A stretch of 64,000 bases of DNA from contig NZ_SOEY01000006.1 in NCBI RefSeq assembly GCF_004402535.1, positions 62,001 to 126,000 on the forward strand. Reading direction: 5' to 3'. The translations under genes and the position numbers were made by a program. Below, piece by piece: positions 37,036-46,091 of the stretch; the first letter of the stretch is position 1, and each line of letters opens with the position of its first letter. The notes beneath the pieces were generated by a model. It made no database searches. It saw nothing but the letters and a program-made list of their open reading frames with translations, and had not been told where the DNA came from. Source of the DNA: Cryobacterium glaciale (lineage in GTDB: Bacteria; Actinomycetota; Actinomycetes; Actinomycetales; Microbacteriaceae).

Positions 37036-39495
37036 TCAGGCCACCGAGGAGTACGCGACGATGCCGCGACGGATCGCGTCCATGGCCGCCCGGGCGGTCG
37101 ACCCGACCTGTGCGTCGCCGGCGATGGACAGTTGATCGAGCAGGTCGATGGTTTGTTTGGTCCAGCGCACGAAATCGCCGGCGGCCATCTCCGCTTCGTA
37201 GAGCACGTCGCTCAGTGACGCGCCGCGGGCCCATTTCCACATGGCGAGGCTGAGGCCGACCGCGAGCGGATTGCTGCCGGGCAGTTTGTGGTCGCGTTCG
37301 AGGTCGTCGATGCGGCTCCAGAGGTCTTGCGTCTCGTCGAGGGCGGGGCGGAAAGCACCCTTGGGCAGGAAGCGGGCATCGATGAGTCCCTCTTCCCGGC
37401 GCGGCTCGAAGACGAGCGCACAGGCCATCGCTGCGAGGCTCGCGGCATCGAGTTCGTTCCACAGGCCCCGGCGCAGGGACTCGGCAACGAGCAGATCCCG
37501 TTCCGCGTAGATGCGGCGCAGGATGCGTCCGCTCTCGCTGAGCGCGATGGCGCCGCTCGCATCGGATTCGAGATAACCGTAGCCGAGGAGAACATCGGAC
37601 ACCCGGTCGAAAACGCGGGCGATGGCTCCGGTGCGCTGCGAGATTTGCTGGTTGAGGGCATCCTTTTGCCGCTTGAGTTTGAACCATCGTTCCGCCCACC
37701 GGGAGTGCGCCTCCCGGTCTGGGCAGTGGTGGCAGCCGTGTGCGCGCATTTGCTTGCGCAGGCTGGTCACTTCACGCTGACGCTTGTCCCGCTCACCGCG
37801 TAGGGAATTATCGGCCTTGGTGCCTTCGCGTTCCACCTCGGTCAGACGGCGACGAATCGACGAGTAGTCCTCGAAATTGCCCAGGTGGCAGGTCATGCTG
37901 GTCTTGAATCCGGCCAGGGACTCTTCTTGCTGGCGCACCGAGCGGGCCAGGTCGACGACGGCGCGATCGGCCTGGAACTGCGCGAACGACGATTCCAGCA
38001 CTCCGCGGGTGCGCACGACACCGAACTGGTCGATGAGATTGACGGCCATGTTGTAGGTCGGCTTGAAGCTCGAATTCAGCGGATAGGTGCGCCGGGAGGC
38101 GAGCGAGGCAACGGCCTGGGGGTCGAGTCCCTGCGCCCACTGGATGACCGAGTGGCCGAGAGTGTCGATGCCGCGGCGACCGGCCCGACCGGTCAGCTGC
38201 GTATATTCCCCCGGCGTGATCGGAACCCGAGCCTCACCGTTGAACTTCTCGAGTTTGTCCAGGACGACCGTGCGGGCCGGCATATTGATGCCGAGCGCAA
38301 GCGTTTCCGTCGCGAACACCGCCTTGACGAGCTTCTTCTGGAACAGCTCCTCCACGACTTCCTTGAACGCCGGCAGCAGGCCGGCGTGGTGGGCGGCGAC
38401 ACCGCGTTCGAGCCCGTCCAGCCACTCGAAGTAGCCGAGCACGCCGAGGTCTTCGTCGAGCAGGGTACGGCACCGATCGTCGACGATCTGGCGAATTTCT
38501 TCGCGCTCGTGTTCCTGCGTCAAACGCACCCCGGAGCGGAGAACCTGCCGCACGGCCTGGTCGCAGCCGACCCGGCTGAAGATGAAGAAGATGGCCGGCA
38601 GCAAATGCTTGCCGTCGAGCATGCGCACGATATCGCCACGATCCATCCGACCGGCGTCGAACTGCGGGCGCTGCTTGTCATGCCCCCGGTAGCCCCCGGA
38701 GGCGCCGCCCTGGCGGCCGGAACCTCGGCCGCGCCCGCCAGCCGAGCGCCCCCCGGCGTGGGCCAGACGAACGAGTTCGGGGTTCACCCGATGGGTGCCG
38801 ATCAGGCCGGTGGAATCAAACAGGTCGAGCATATTGTTCTTGACGAGCACGTGTTGTTCGAGCGGGACCGGCCGCTCCTCAGACACGATCACGTCGGTCT
38901 CGCCGCGCACGGCCTGCAACCAGTCTCCGAATTCTTCCGCATTCGACACCGTCGCGCTGAGCGAGACCATGCGCACCGGCTGGGGAAGATGGATGATCAC
39001 TTCCTCCCACACAGCTCCTCGAAAACGGTCCGCGAGATAGTGCACCTCGTCCATCACCACGAAGGCGAGGTTCGTCAGCAGATCGGAGTCGGCATAGAGC
39101 ATGTTCCGGAGCACCTCGGTCGTCATGACCACGATGCGTGCTCCCGGATTGACGTTGCTGTCACCGGTAAGCAACCCCACCTGGTCTGCGCCGTACTCGG
39201 CAACGAATTCCTGGAACTTCTGATTGCTGAGCGCCTTCATGGGCGCGGTATAGAAAACTTTCGCACGGGACTGTCGCATCGCCAAGTAGATCGCGAACTC
39301 GGCCACGATCGTTTTGCCGGCTCCGGTCGGTGCTGCCACAAGCACACTATTGCCGGCCTCCAGACAGGCGCAGGCCTCGCGCTGAAACGGATCGAGGTCG
39401 AATTTGAGGCCGCCCTCGAAGTCCTGCAGCATTGGCTGGCCGGCCCGGGTGCGTGCGGCCGCGTACCGTTCGGCCGGCGATTGCGTGTGCGTCAC
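37036..39495 (-). CDS. helY: Ski2/HelY-type DEAD/DEAH RNA helicase
   Basis: 819 residues from GTG 39495. It belongs to the Ski2-like superfamily 2 helicases and is expected to unwind RNA in decay or ribosome-related work. Motif I is APTGAGKTIVAEFA, motif II MDEVHYLADR and motif VI QLTGRAGRRGID. An Arg/Gly-rich insert lies near 250-270 (GGRGRGSGRQGG). The C-terminal DSHCT-like region carries a CHHCPDREAHSRWAER segment. It follows tatC by 36 bases and precedes lnt. The order tatA-tatC-helY is conserved across actinobacteria. Confidence 0.93.
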   Translation of the reverse strand: MTHTQSPAERYAAARTRAGQPMLQDFEGGLKFDLDPFQREACACLEAGNSVLVAAPTGAGKTIVAEFAIYLAMRQSRAKVFYTAPMKALSNQKFQEFVAEYGADQVGLLTGDSNVNPGARIVVMTTEVLRNMLYADSDLLTNLAFVVMDEVHYLADRFRGAVWEEVIIHLPQPVRMVSLSATVSNAEEFGDWLQAVRGETDVIVSEERPVPLEQHVLVKNNMLDLFDSTGLIGTHRVNPELVRLAHAGGRSAGGRGRGSGRQGGASGGYRGHDKQRPQFDAGRMDRGDIVRMLDGKHLLPAIFFIFSRVGCDQAVRQVLRSGVRLTQEHEREEIRQIVDDRCRTLLDEDLGVLGYFEWLDGLERGVAAHHAGLLPAFKEVVEELFQKKLVKAVFATETLALGINMPARTVVLDKLEKFNGEARVPITPGEYTQLTGRAGRRGIDTLGHSVIQWAQGLDPQAVASLASRRTYPLNSSFKPTYNMAVNLIDQFGVVRTRGVLESSFAQFQADRAVVDLARSVRQQEESLAGFKTSMTCHLGNFEDYSSIRRRLTEVEREGTKADNSLRGERDKRQREVTSLRKQMRAHGCHHCPDREAHSRWAERWFKLKRQKDALNQQISQRTGAIARVFDRVSDVLLGYGYLESDASGAIALSESGRILRRIYAERDLLVAESLRRGLWNELDAASLAAMACALVFEPRREEGLIDARFLPKGAFRPALDETQDLWSRIDDLERDHKLPGSNPLAVGLSLAMWKWARGASLSDVLYEAEMAAGDFVRWTKQTIDLLDQLSIAGDAQVGSTARAAMDAIRRGIVAYSSVA

Positions 39496-39531
39496 GTGGT
39501 CCTTAACAATTGCTACATCCAGGTCTTAGCG

Positions 39532-40326
39532 CTAGAGCGCGAGTTCTTTTTCGAACGCGAGCACTTTCCTGGCCACGCGCCGATCGTGCAGCCAGGCGAT
39601 GCCATAGGCGGCAAAGTACAACATGACCATGGGAATGGCCAGCAGGAACATCGACACGACGTCGGCGGCCGGGGTGGCGATCGCCGTGAAGAGCACGATG
39701 ACCAATATGGCGATCCGCCAAGATTTGATGATCGACGTGGCACTGATGACGCCGGCGAAGTTGAGAAGCACGATGAAGACCGGCAGCACGAACGCAATTC
39801 CGATCGCTACGACGAGCTTGAGCACGAAGTCAAAGTATCCCTGCGCGTTGATGAACGCCGAATCCTCGGTGGGGGCGAAGCTCGTCATGAGCTCGACCAC
39901 GTGCGGCAGTACGATCCACCCCGCTGCGCAGCCGGCCAGAAACAAGGGAATGGCCGTGAACAGGAATCCGAAGGTGTATTTCTTCTCGGTGCGGGTGAGC
40001 CCGGGAACGAGGAAGGCGAAGACCTGGTAGAGCCACACCGGGCTCGAAACGATGAGCCCGACATAGAGCGAGATCTTCAGTTTGAGGTCGAAAGCACTCG
40101 TGATGTCGGGGTAGTTGATCTGGGCGTTACGATGTTGCGCATTGATGATGGCATAAATCGGTTCGCGCAGCTGATCCCAAACGAAATCGGAAAGGAACCA
40201 ACCAGCGATGGCACCGATGAGGAGACCGGCCGCAGCCAGATAGAGGCGCTTGCGCAGTTCGATCAGATGCTGGCCCAGCGACATCTTTCCCGCTTCGGTC
40301 GCACTTCGTCGGGCGCGGACCGCCAC
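39532..40326 (-). CDS. tatC: Twin-arginine translocase subunit TatC
   Basis: 264 residues from GTG 40326, four bases after the tatA stop. An ATG at 40284 (MSLGQHLIELRKRL) has a fair GGGAAAG site and may be the true start, as that is the usual TatC beginning. It is the receptor for twin-arginine signal peptides. Six membrane helices and the conserved LRKRL and FLVPGLTRTEKKYTFGF regions are visible. The C-terminus is cytoplasmic and basic/acidic. Confidence 0.94.
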   Translation of the reverse strand: MAVRARRSATEAGKMSLGQHLIELRKRLYLAAAGLLIGAIAGWFLSDFVWDQLREPIYAIINAQHRNAQINYPDITSAFDLKLKISLYVGLIVSSPVWLYQVFAFLVPGLTRTEKKYTFGFLFTAIPLFLAGCAAGWIVLPHVVELMTSFAPTEDSAFINAQGYFDFVLKLVVAIGIAFVLPVFIVLLNFAGVISATSIIKSWRIAILVIVLFTAIATPAADVVSMFLLAIPMVMLYFAAYGIAWLHDRRVARKVLAFEKELAL

Positions 40327-40330
40327 GGTG

Positions 40331-40579
40331 CTAGGGCTTGACGGCGGGATCGGCTGGGCCGGCCGCCGTCGGGCCGGACGTCTTCGATGCGTCATTCCCC
40401 GCGGACTGGGCCGCAGCGTTGGGATCAGGATCGACAGAATCGCTCTTGATCTCGCTCTTGAAGATCTTCATCGACTGCCCCAGGCTTCGCGCGAGTCCGG
40501 GAAGCTTGGGAGCACCGAAGAGGAGCAGTACGACGACGAGGATGATCAGGAAATGCCATCCGGTCAGGTTTTGCAGCAT
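40331..40579 (-). CDS. tatA: Twin-arginine translocase subunit TatA
   Basis: 82 residues from ATG 40579. A single N-terminal membrane helix (about 8-24) is followed by the family hinge [16 protein letters not shown], an amphipathic helix, and a charged, Ala/Pro-rich tail. It forms the pore-like assembly for folded-protein export with TatC, whose gene follows. The FGAPKLP form is usual in actinobacteria (FG-KLP). Confidence 0.94.
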   Translation of the reverse strand: MLQNLTGWHFLIILVVVLLLFGAPKLPGLARSLGQSMKIFKSEIKSDSVDPDPNAAAQSAGNDASKTSGPTAAGPADPAVKP

Positions 40580-40613
40580 GAGGGTATGTCCTCTGGATCA
40601 GCGGGCGTGGCGG

Positions 40614-40928
40614 TTAGCGGGCGTTTCGCATCAGTTTACCCCGCACGATCAGCGCATCGCGACGCAGCTGGCGTCGGTGGGTGCGTTCCACTCGCTGCTG
40701 CTCGACATCGTGCAGCAGCACTGTCGCATCCGCGAACGCGGCGGCAGCGAAGGGAGGCGTGGCGGACGACAGATCACGGTCGATTGCGGAGACCTGATCG
40801 CTCAAAGATTCCAGAGCCCGCAGAGTCCCACGGACCTGACGGTACAGCGCCACGGTGAACCAGCTGAGCACAGCCAGCAGGCCGAGCGCCAACATGCACC
40901 AGATGAGCAGCCAGGACCACCAGGGCAT
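40614..40928 (-). CDS. Small single-pass membrane protein between pafBC and tatA
   Basis: 104 residues from ATG 40928, three bases after the pafBC stop. An N-terminal membrane helix (WWSWLLIWCMLALGLLAVL) is followed by a predicted coiled-coil stretch (LRALESLSDQVSAIDRDL) and a very basic C-terminus with RTHRRQLRRD. I do not recognise the family. It lies inside the pafBC-tat-helY operon; homologs at this place in other Micrococcales would make a link to the Tat system worth testing. Confidence 0.7.
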   Translation of the reverse strand: MPWWSWLLIWCMLALGLLAVLSWFTVALYRQVRGTLRALESLSDQVSAIDRDLSSATPPFAAAAFADATVLLHDVEQQRVERTHRRQLRRDALIVRGKLMRNAR

Positions 40929-40931
40929 CCG

Positions 40932-43088
40932 CTAGCCCTCTTCCGACGTTGACTCGTTACCGGAATATTGCGCGAGTCCGGCCGCGGCCCAGTCGGCGAC
41001 TACAGCCCGCGATTCGGCCGGTTCGAGAACGGTTACGATTCCGGCCAGGCCGGTGACGAGGCGTTTCAACGCATGAGCGTGAGCGACGCGCAGGGTGGTG
41101 CGGGTGCGGGCTCCCGAGCCGATGGGTTCGGACCGTTCGGGATGGTAATCAGCCAGCAGCGGCAGGGCCGCGGTCGCGAGCTCGAGTCGGACGTCGATGT
41201 CTTCGGCTGACGCCTGGAACAGGGTGTCGGGCAGGAGCAGGTCGGCCGGGTGCGTGCTGCGCGGCGCGGCGGTGACTCGTGGGCTGCTCATCCGGTCCAG
41301 CCGGAACGTGCGCACGGCTTCCCGGAGGTGACACCAACCGCGAAGATACCAGTCGCTGTCGACGGATTCAATGCGCAACGGGTCCACAAGTCTGTGTTCC
41401 TGGCCGCCGCGAGCATTGAGATAGTCGAACTCGACCTGCATCCCGGTGCTCAAAGACGTCTGCACGATATCGCGGGTGGTACCGGCATCCCGCTGAGCGA
41501 CGGCGACCTGCGTGGGCGGCGCCGATGCGCCGCGAGTCAACTTGGCCATCAGTGACGCGATGGCGTCGGTGTCGGTATTGTGGGGAAGCGCGGACAGATA
41601 CTGCAGTCCGGCAATGAGCGCTGCGGCCTCGCGGGCCGAGAATCGTGGTGAATCGTCGATGGCGACCTGGTGGGTGAGTACGATCCGATCGTTGTTCTCG
41701 AATTCGTCCCAGAGAATGTCGAACAGGTCGCCGTGCAGGTACTGGTGCGTTTCCCCGGGGATACCAGACAGGGCAATCAGGCTGACCAGGCCACGAACCC
41801 GCTCCGGTGTAAGTCCGAAGTGCTCGGCTACCTCGGAGACGGTGACGCGTCCCTGATCGATGAGGTACGGGACGAGGGACAGCAGGAGGGTGAGTTGGTC
41901 ACCGGCCACCCGCGGCTGGGCGGCCGGTCTGCCCGTAGCCGCGAGCAGCGGTGGCGTTCGACGTCGCGGCGTGCGCCCGGACAAGGCGGCCGGCAGCCGA
42001 CTGGCATGAGCGTCCCGAGCCGCGACGAGTCGATTTCGCACGGCGGTGCGTAAGGCGCGAGGAGTGTCGACGAACACTTCGGGGCCGAATCCGGCCAACT
42101 CGTCGGCGAGGATGTTCAGGTCGGTGAAGTGCAGTGTGCGCTCAAGCCCAGTCGACTCGTCGGCCGGCGGGTTGGTTGTCGTGTGCCTGGCACCGAGGCG
42201 CACGGCGGCGTCGGAGCCTGGCAGCACGACAACTCGGGCAGTGTTGCTGGCCCACAGGGCGTCGAGCTCGGCGAGAGCGCGGGCGCTGTCCGTCGTCCCG
42301 TCGGCCGCGCGTCTGGCCGCGTCGTCAGACTCGCCGTCACTGAACGGAGCAGGAATCGCGTGGGGAACGACCGCCACGGCGCCGACGATGCGCGCCAGGA
42401 GGAATGTTCGCGGTGCGTGAACGGCCTCATCTGTGGCGTACAGGTGCCAGCGGCCGTCATGCTGCACGATTGCGCGCGGAGCTACCACCCGACGTGCCGG
42501 TTTGGTCTGCCCCGGCTTGAGGTAGAGGAAGGCCACGACCTGCGCGCGGTCCATCGCCTTGGCGAGAGGTTCAAAGCTCTGGTCCCTCGTGCGCACCAGG
42601 GGTGCGTAACCGAGGACCGGTTCGCTCGATTCGACACCGAGAGAATTCAATTTCATCAGCGCGCGTCGTGATTCCCCCGACAACGATCCTTCCCGCCAGA
42701 CGGTGCCGGCGAGTTTGAGCAGGGACACCTCGTCGGGCGTGAAGGTCACGTCGGCCGGCAGGTCGTAGAGACCTTTGGGGATTCGATAGCGCAGGAAGTG
42801 ATTGCTGCCGGGATCGTCCGGCGGCTCGATAGTTTCCAGCGGAATACCCAACTCGCGGATGTCGTCTTTATCCCGCTCAAACTGGCGTTCCAGACTCTCG
42901 TTGGAGCCGCCGGAAACGTACCGCTGGCGGTACCCCTGCACGTTGGCCAGGATGTCGGATTTGGTCAGCCCCGATTCCGTTGCCACGAGCGCCAGAACCA
43001 GGCTGAACAGCCGCTCCGGAGCCGCGACCGCCAGCGGTTTGAGTTCGGTTCGCTCGGTTGAATCTGAGTGAGGGGGCGTCGGAGTCAC
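40932..43088 (-). CDS. pafBC: PafB-PafC fusion, WYL-domain transcriptional regulator
   Basis: 718 residues from GTG 43088. Residues 1 to about 350 are PafB-like, with an N-terminal winged HTH (ERLFSLVLALVATESGLTKSDI) and a WYL domain around 190-260. Residues about 390-718 repeat the plan as PafC, with HTH segment VSEVAEHFGLTPERVRGL and WYL-like VDPLRIESVDSDWYLRGWC. In mycobacteria PafB and PafC are separate and act as a heterodimer that switches on the LexA-independent DNA-damage response. Here the two are one chain. No pafA, pup or proteasome genes are beside it. Confidence 0.9.
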   Translation of the reverse strand: MTPTPPHSDSTERTELKPLAVAAPERLFSLVLALVATESGLTKSDILANVQGYRQRYVSGGSNESLERQFERDKDDIRELGIPLETIEPPDDPGSNHFLRYRIPKGLYDLPADVTFTPDEVSLLKLAGTVWREGSLSGESRRALMKLNSLGVESSEPVLGYAPLVRTRDQSFEPLAKAMDRAQVVAFLYLKPGQTKPARRVVAPRAIVQHDGRWHLYATDEAVHAPRTFLLARIVGAVAVVPHAIPAPFSDGESDDAARRAADGTTDSARALAELDALWASNTARVVVLPGSDAAVRLGARHTTTNPPADESTGLERTLHFTDLNILADELAGFGPEVFVDTPRALRTAVRNRLVAARDAHASRLPAALSGRTPRRRTPPLLAATGRPAAQPRVAGDQLTLLLSLVPYLIDQGRVTVSEVAEHFGLTPERVRGLVSLIALSGIPGETHQYLHGDLFDILWDEFENNDRIVLTHQVAIDDSPRFSAREAAALIAGLQYLSALPHNTDTDAIASLMAKLTRGASAPPTQVAVAQRDAGTTRDIVQTSLSTGMQVEFDYLNARGGQEHRLVDPLRIESVDSDWYLRGWCHLREAVRTFRLDRMSSPRVTAAPRSTHPADLLLPDTLFQASAEDIDVRLELATAALPLLADYHPERSEPIGSGARTRTTLRVAHAHALKRLVTGLAGIVTVLEPAESRAVVADWAAAGLAQYSGNESTSEEG

Positions 43089-43176
43089 GGTGCGATCCTA
43101 TCTTCCTAACAACACTGCACGAGCGGGATCACAGGCGCATGGAGATCACGCCCATCAACGCGCTGAGTTTCGACAA

Positions 43177-44115
43177 TCAGTCGATGCCCAGGATGTCCAC
43201 TGCGTAGACCAGGGTTGAACCACCGGGAACCTTGTCCTGCGTTTCCGGGCCAAAGCCCAGGTCAGGCGGAACAACGACGACGAGCTGGGAGCCGACGGTC
43301 TGACCGGTGAGCGCGGTCGCCAGGCCCTCCGGCAGGTCACCCAGTGCTGCCACGCGGGGACTTCGGGTCGCCCAGGTGGACTCGAAGACCGTGTCTCCCG
43401 CCCACAACAGGCCGGTGTAGTGAATCACGACCGTAGAGTCAGCCGGAACCTTCTCGCCAGCGCCTTTCTTGAGGAGACCCACTTCCAGACCCGTCGGCAT
43501 ATCACCGGACGGAAGCACGATGCCGGGTGTGCCGTCGGCATCCAGCACCACGGCAGGAAGACCGTTAGCGACGGCCTGCTCTTCTCCGTCGGCCCGCGGC
43601 AGGAAAGCCTTGACGATGTCAACGACGAGAACGAGAGAATCCGTCGCGCCGATTTGGAGCTGATCGTTGACACCGAGGCCGTCCTCCGGTGCCATGACGA
43701 CCGCAACGCGCTCGCCCACCCGGGTGCAGACCAAACCATCGACAAGTCCGGCAATGGTGGTATCGCCCAGAGCGAGTGGTAGGGCGGTGCTGCCGTCGAA
43801 AGCTCCCAACTGGAGAGCAGCGCCGGTTGTGCCGTTGTACAGGTTCAATTCGACCGAGACCATCTGCCCGGGAAGCACCCGTTGCCCGGAGCCCGCAATG
43901 ATCTCACTGCGCTGAGTGGTGGATGACTTCAGCGGCGTCGGAAAGCTGACCGCCGGAGCAGAACCGAGATTCCCCGTCACCGTGACCAGCTTCGAGGCCG
44001 GGCCCGACGCGGCCCCCGCGTCGCAGGAGGCCTGGGCGCTGCCAGGGCTGGCGCACGCCGTCAGTGCCGTCATCACGAGGCCGGCGGTGATGATCAGCGC
44101 GGATGCTTTGCGCAC
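43177..44115 (-). CDS. FKBP-type peptidyl-prolyl isomerase lipoprotein
   Basis: 312 residues from GTG 44115 (AAGGA five bases upstream). The lipobox LTACASPG lies near residue 22, so the protein is anchored outside the membrane. The C-terminal FKBP domain (about 205-312) has VVIHYTGLLWAGDTVFESTW and VPPDLGFGPE. Residues about 65-190 look like a second, degenerate FKBP-like domain (GQMVSVELNLYNGTTG, GLVCTRVGERVAVV). It probably assists folding of exported proteins, which suits the tat genes downstream. Confidence 0.88.
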   Translation of the reverse strand: MRKASALIITAGLVMTALTACASPGSAQASCDAGAASGPASKLVTVTGNLGSAPAVSFPTPLKSSTTQRSEIIAGSGQRVLPGQMVSVELNLYNGTTGAALQLGAFDGSTALPLALGDTTIAGLVDGLVCTRVGERVAVVMAPEDGLGVNDQLQIGATDSLVLVVDIVKAFLPRADGEEQAVANGLPAVVLDADGTPGIVLPSGDMPTGLEVGLLKKGAGEKVPADSTVVIHYTGLLWAGDTVFESTWATRSPRVAALGDLPEGLATALTGQTVGSQLVVVVPPDLGFGPETQDKVPGGSTLVYAVDILGID

Positions 44116-44245
44116 AAGTCCTTCTTTCGGTACGGGGTTGCTGCAACATGGGTCTGCTGCGCTGGTGTGAGGGGTGGTAGGGGTGCTGCGGGCGCATGAT
44201 GGCTGCGGCTTCGGCGCACTACAACCAAAAGGGCCGGGGTCCATC

Positions 44246-45247
44246 CTAACCGGCGTCGAGGTCTCGAGCCTTGGAAAGCTCGGCGCTCGTGCCGGCGGCG
44301 CGCACGCGTTTACGCATGACTTTCGCGCTCACGTTGCGTTCGCCGAGCGCTCCGGGAGTCCAGGCCTCGACATCCGCGTCGCTGAAGTCTGTCTTGGAGG
44401 GGCGTCGTTTCAGTTCCGGCAGGATCGTGTCGGGGGCCAGACGTCGAGCGGTGATGAGGAAGCCGGTGTGGCCGATCATGCGATGATCCGGTCGCACGGC
44501 GAGACCCTCCACATGCCAGCCTCGAATCATCGTTTCGTTGGAATCCGGGTTGGTATAGAACCCCGTGCCGCGGATGGCTTCAGCGACGCGGGAGAGCTGC
44601 GTCACCGTGGCGACGTAGCAGAGCAGCACTCCCCCAGGCTTGAGGGCATCGGAAACGGCGCCGAGGCATTCCCACGGAGCCAGCATGTCCAGGACGACTC
44701 GGTCGACGCTGTGCGCCGGCAGGGTATCGGGCAGCGTCTCGGCGAGGTCACCGAGCGTGATGGTCCAGTTCTGTGGGTCGGATCCGAGGAAGGTGGCGAT
44801 ATTGTCCCTCGCCACATCGGCGAATTCTTCGCGCCGTTCGAAGGAGGCCAGCCGGCCGGCCGGCCCGATCGCGCGCAGCAGCCAGAGTGACAGCGCCCCC
44901 GAACCGACGCCGGCCTCGACGACGGTTGCGCCGGGAAAGATATCCGCCTGCGCGAGGATCTGGGCAGCGTCCTTGGGGTAGATAATTGCGGCACCGCGCG
45001 GCATGCTCATCACGAAATCCACCAGCAGGGGTCGCAGGGCAAGATGTTCGACCCCGACGTTGTTGCTGACGACGGATCCGTCTGGCTGCCCGATGATGTC
45101 GTCATGCGCGAGGATGCCGCGGTGTGTGTGGAAGGTGAGGCCCTCCTGGAGCGTGATGGTGTTCATCCGCCCCTTGGGCCCGGTGAGTTGCACCCGGTCG
45201 CCGACGCGAAAAAGCCCACTGTTCTGGATGACCTGGTTATTGCTCAT
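44246..45247 (-). CDS. trmI: tRNA (adenine-58-N1)-methyltransferase
   Basis: 333 residues. ATG 45247 overlaps the HAD stop (ATGA). It makes m1A58 in the T-loop of tRNAs. The N-terminal small domain starts MSNNQVIQNSGLFRVGDRV, and the SAM-binding domain has VVEAGVGSGALSLWLLRAIG, VDRVVLDMLAPWE and a family-like basic C-terminus. In other actinobacteria trmI heads the block leading into the Pup-proteasome genes; here it is followed by FKBP after 130 bases. Confidence 0.92.
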   Translation of the reverse strand: MSNNQVIQNSGLFRVGDRVQLTGPKGRMNTITLQEGLTFHTHRGILAHDDIIGQPDGSVVSNNVGVEHLALRPLLVDFVMSMPRGAAIIYPKDAAQILAQADIFPGATVVEAGVGSGALSLWLLRAIGPAGRLASFERREEFADVARDNIATFLGSDPQNWTITLGDLAETLPDTLPAHSVDRVVLDMLAPWECLGAVSDALKPGGVLLCYVATVTQLSRVAEAIRGTGFYTNPDSNETMIRGWHVEGLAVRPDHRMIGHTGFLITARRLAPDTILPELKRRPSKTDFSDADVEAWTPGALGERNVSAKVMRKRVRAAGTSAELSKARDLDAG

Positions 45248-46032
45248 GCGAGTGGTGCACTTTCGTTTCGGGCGGACCCGGTGGGGGCGAGAGGATGAAC
45301 GGGAGCGGCCGAATCGGACCGCGTCGAGATGTGGTACAGCGCGGTAATGTCTTCGAGGGTGCGCCCGGTGAGGGTGGACCAGCGGGTGTAATAGTCGCTC
45401 TCCGGAAGGTCGATCTGGTGCGGAACGGCGATGGTGATGGTGCCGGCCGCAACAGCGGATGCGACGCCAGGCAGGGAATCCTCGATCGCGACGCACTCCG
45501 CCGGGTCGACTCCGAGTTGCGCGGCAGCGACCAGGTACGGATCCGGGTGCGGCTTGCTGTTGGCGACCATATCGCCGGCGACGACAACGTCGAACGCGAC
45601 GAAATCGATGAGGTCGATGATCTGGCGGGCCATGCGCTCCACCGACATTGTCACGAGTGCGGTCGGGACACCGGCGGCTTTCAACTCCTGCAGCAGCTCG
45701 CGTGATCCGGGACGCCAGGGAATACCGTGTTCAGCCAGCTGCTCCTGCACGCGATCCGTGAGGCGGGCCACGATGGCATCCGGGGAGAGTTCCACGCCTC
45801 GCGCTTGCAGGATCGCAGCGGAATTCCACAGCCCGGATCCGACGAGCAACATACCGTCATCGTGGGTCCAGACACCGCCGAACTCGGCCACGAGTTCAGT
45901 TTCCGCCCGCATCCAGTACGGTTCGGTGTCGACGATGGTGCCGTCCATGTCCCAGAGGACAGCAGCGGGCAGGGAAAGGGGCGTGGGCAGCGGTAGCGGA
46001 AAAACATTCACGGGGTTCAAGTGTAGGGCCAC
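45244..46032 (-). CDS. HAD family hydrolase (phosphatase/phosphoglucomutase-like)
   Basis: 262 residues from GTG 46032, with AAGGA six bases upstream; GTG 46011 is a shorter option. Motif I is WDMDGTIVDTEP, a Thr/Ser motif II lies near ALVTMS, the Lys is in ANSKPHPDPYL, and motif IV is CVAIEDSLPGV. The cap is alpha-helical (class I). The family dephosphorylates sugar phosphates or similar small molecules. It overlaps trmI by four bases and diverges from the PAC2 gene. Confidence 0.9.
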   Translation of the reverse strand: MALHLNPVNVFPLPLPTPLSLPAAVLWDMDGTIVDTEPYWMRAETELVAEFGGVWTHDDGMLLVGSGLWNSAAILQARGVELSPDAIVARLTDRVQEQLAEHGIPWRPGSRELLQELKAAGVPTALVTMSVERMARQIIDLIDFVAFDVVVAGDMVANSKPHPDPYLVAAAQLGVDPAECVAIEDSLPGVASAVAAGTITIAVPHQIDLPESDYYTRWSTLTGRTLEDITALYHISTRSDSAAPVHPLAPTGSARNESAPLA

Positions 46033-46091
46033 CGCCTATCCTTGACTGAGGCCCTCCACGTGGGAGGCCGAAGGAATTGAGGACAGACACG

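Noticed and set aside
37885-40341. An 818-codon open frame on the + strand opposite helY and tatC
   Set aside because: It is a mirror of real - strand genes in GC-rich DNA; its product is low-complexity His/Arg/Gly-rich and has no motifs.
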